From contig JBAGRP010000001.1 of the NCBI GenBank assembly GCA_036924855.1, forward strand, positions 2,852,001 through 2,916,000: a DNA stretch of 64,000 nt, given 5' to 3'. A model generated the notes under the pieces. The model was not told where the DNA came from and ran no database searches. It saw nothing but the letters and a program-made list of their open reading frames with translations. Both the position numbers and the translations under genes were made by a program. This document shows, in pieces, positions 62,801 through 64,000 of this stretch. The first letter of the stretch is position 1. Each line of letters begins with the position of its first letter. Source of the DNA: Nitrobacteraceae bacterium AZCC 2146 (GTDB taxonomy: Bacteria; Pseudomonadota; Alphaproteobacteria; Rhizobiales; Xanthobacteraceae).

Positions 62801-63529
62801 TTATGCTGCTTGCCTGGACGGCAACCAGGCGTGGTCCGGATAGAAAAGCTCCATCATCCGGTCGACGTAGTCGGTCAGGTCAGCGTATTCCAATGCGCGC
62901 CGTCGCAAGGGGGAATCAAAGAACGGCGTCATCAGGCCGGCAAGGGCGCCGAAGGCGGTCGCATCGGCTCCGCAGGGCTTGTTTCCCATCAGGTAGAGTT
63001 TGCCCGCGAGCAGGACTGACAAGGCCGAGAGCGAACGGGAAGCAAGCTCAAGCGTTTCTTCGGGCGCGTGCCGGCCGAGACCGCTGAGCCGGTAATTGCC
63101 TGCAGCACCAGCTCGCGCGTTGTCGCGCAGGTCCTGGCGGCGATCTTCAGGCGCGCCGTCGAAGAAATGTGCCGGGCCCTTGTCGAAATTCTCCGGAATC
63201 GTCCAGCGCGCACCGACCAGCGCCCAATAAACGTGATGCTCGATCATGCGCTCGATGGCCCAGGCCTGCGCGCGCTGCTGCTGGTCGAGGCCATCGTCGA
63301 AATCGAAGCCGTATTTCTGCTCGATATGTGCCCGGATGAAGGTGGAATCGGCGATGCTGTCGGCTTCGTCATCGATGTAGGGAAGCTGTCCCTTCGGCGA
63401 CGCAGGCGGCATTGCCTTTTGCTTCCGGTAGGCGAGATCGGTCATCTTGAGCTGGACCTCGGTCTTGGTCACGAAAGGGCTGATTTCCGGCAGGCCGAAA
63501 CCGGCGCCGAAGCCGTAAAGAGTAATCAT
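62801..63529 (-). CDS. Glutathione S-transferase family protein
   Basis: The 242-residue protein begins with a thioredoxin-like domain (MITLYGFGAGFGLPEISPFV, then PKGQLPYIDDEADSIADSTF with the cis-Pro and Ser that bind glutathione). An all-helical C-terminal domain with YLMGNKPCGADATAFGALAG follows. This arrangement fits the metaxin/Tom37-like bacterial GST group. It converges with the PNPOx-like gene. A 22-bp imperfect palindrome (63575-63596) lies 46 bp upstream of its ATG and recurs before the WYL regulator gene, which therefore probably controls it. Confidence 0.9.
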   Translation of the reverse strand: MITLYGFGAGFGLPEISPFVTKTEVQLKMTDLAYRKQKAMPPASPKGQLPYIDDEADSIADSTFIRAHIEQKYGFDFDDGLDQQQRAQAWAIERMIEHHVYWALVGARWTIPENFDKGPAHFFDGAPEDRRQDLRDNARAGAAGNYRLSGLGRHAPEETLELASRSLSALSVLLAGKLYLMGNKPCGADATAFGALAGLMTPFFDSPLRRRALEYADLTDYVDRMMELFYPDHAWLPSRQAA

Positions 63530-63562
63530 GCGATGCGTCCCATTCCTGAAATGTGCGGCACA

Positions 63563-63811
63563 CTAACCGGCTGCTGCTGCCACCGTGGTGTCAGCAGCAG
63601 TGCCCGTCGTTGAATTTTGGAAGGCGGAGGCGACCCATTCGCGCCCGACCGCCGATAGAGCGCATAACGACCGCAACCCGAGATCGATAGCCGCCCAGCG
63701 GAGGTCACCTTGAGCCAGGTCGAGCGCAATTATGCGCTCCAACACCCGTGCCCAGAGACGCCAAAGAGGCCCGAGATCTTTGTGGGCGTCGAAACCGTAA
63801 AAAATGATCAT
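63563..63811 (-). pseudogene. Possible remnant of a second GST gene start
   Basis: The frame opens MIIFYGFDAHKDLGPLW, which parallels MITLYGFGAGFGLPEIS of the GST next door, and then loses similarity. It is preceded by a copy of the same palindrome at about the same distance (48 against 45 bp) as the intact gene. Only about 10 residues match, so decay from a duplicated GST is a guess; a short unrelated protein is possible. Confidence 0.35.
63575..63596. promoter_or_regulatory. 22-bp imperfect palindrome upstream of GST gene (operator copy 1)
   Basis: TGCTGCCACC-GT-GGTGTCAGCA. The arms TGCTG.CACC and GGTG.CAGCA are inverted. It is nearly identical to the copy at 63860-63881. Confidence 0.65.
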
Positions 63812-63859
63812 CGGAAAAGCCTTCGTCTGTTAAGGAGATGGCCCGGTATAGCTACCCCC

Positions 63860-63881
63860 TGCTGCCACCATGCTGTCAGCA
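63860..63881. promoter_or_regulatory. 22-bp imperfect palindrome upstream of WYL regulator (operator copy 2)
   Basis: TGCTGCCACC-AT-GCTGTCAGCA, 30 bp before the regulator ATG. It suggests autoregulation. Confidence 0.65.
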
Positions 63882-63911
63882 TCGACGGACCACCCTCAAA
63901 AGAGAGCCTTC

Positions 63912-64000
63912 ATGAGACGTGCCGACCGGCTGTTTCAGATCATCCAGGTGCTTCGGCGCACCCGAAAGCCGCTGACGGCTGACGCCATCGCCGCCGAGCT
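63912..64000 (+). CDS. WYL/DeoR-type (YafY-like) transcriptional regulator, 5' end only
   Basis: Only the first 29 codons are in the window: MRRADRLFQIIQVLRRTRKP, then LTADAIAAE. This is the typical opening of YafY-type helix-turn-helix regulators, which carry a C-terminal WYL ligand-binding domain. It is divergent from the GST-like genes, and both promoters carry the same palindrome. The rest of the gene continues past the right edge. Confidence 0.8.
   Translation, partial: MRRADRLFQIIQVLRRTRKPLTADAIAAE

Overview
The window is about 63-65% GC alphaproteobacterial DNA. It looks like Bradyrhizobium or a close relative such as Rhodopseudomonas: there is a CycM-type membrane-anchored cytochrome c, a pim-type dicarboxylate beta-oxidation operon, many LivK-type solute-binding proteins (SBPs), and dispersed palindromes with CATTCCGGGG/CCCGGAATGAC borders. 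I see no rRNA, tRNA, CRISPR array or classical insertion sequence. Identities are from reading the translations; no database search was run.

Layout. 1-3 kb: two tandem peptide-type SBPs (the first is cut by the window edge). 3.2-14.9 kb: core metabolism (cytochrome c, kdsB, a large TPR protein with a glycosyltransferase-like end, pheA, a YCII-like protein, a luciferase-family oxidoreductase, metF-metH). 14.9-17.9 kb: repeat-rich DNA with a GIY-YIG gene embedded inside one palindromic repeat, then glpK. 17.9-26.7 kb: a minus-strand operon matching pimFABCD plus an SDR gene, for CoA activation and beta-oxidation of pimelate-like dicarboxylic or fatty acids. A divergent IclR regulator follows at 26.8 kb. 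27.8-38.2 kb: one branched-chain-type ABC transporter (two ATPases, two permeases) followed by FIVE tandem paralogous SBP genes. SBP genes 2-5 each sit behind their own intrinsic terminator, a promoter-like sequence with a 17-bp spacer, and a small hairpin starting 7-8 nt after the -10. 38.2-42.4 kb: a glycerate kinase, then a lower-GC, frameshifted GAF-GGDEF-EAL gene bracketed by a second copy of the kinase 3' end.

42.4-61.4 kb is an aromatic acid (probably hydroxycinnamate/lignin phenolic) region: a MarR regulator, a second ABC transporter with a fused permease-ATPase, a TetR regulator, a VanA-like Rieske oxygenase, three LivK-type SBPs (two tandem CouP-like), an SDR, a feruloyl-CoA-synthase-like ligase, an enoyl-CoA hydratase, a DUF3237 protein, a TarPQM-like TRAP transporter and pobA (4-hydroxybenzoate 3-hydroxylase). 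One 15-bp palindrome, GTTAT-N5-ATAAY, occurs at the MarR/ABC, hydratase and TRAP/pobA promoters and so suggests one regulon. The likely flow is uptake, CoA ligation, side-chain shortening to 4-hydroxybenzoate/vanillate, then protocatechuate.

61.4-64 kb: a hotdog thioesterase, a PNPOx-fold protein, a glutathione transferase and the start of a WYL/DeoR-type regulator. Two near-identical 22-bp imperfect palindromes lie upstream of the last two. The strongest candidates for something undescribed are the terminator-promoter-hairpin SBP cassettes (32.4-38.2 kb) and the GIY-YIG-carrying palindromic element (15.67-16.10 kb) with its short relatives scattered through the window.
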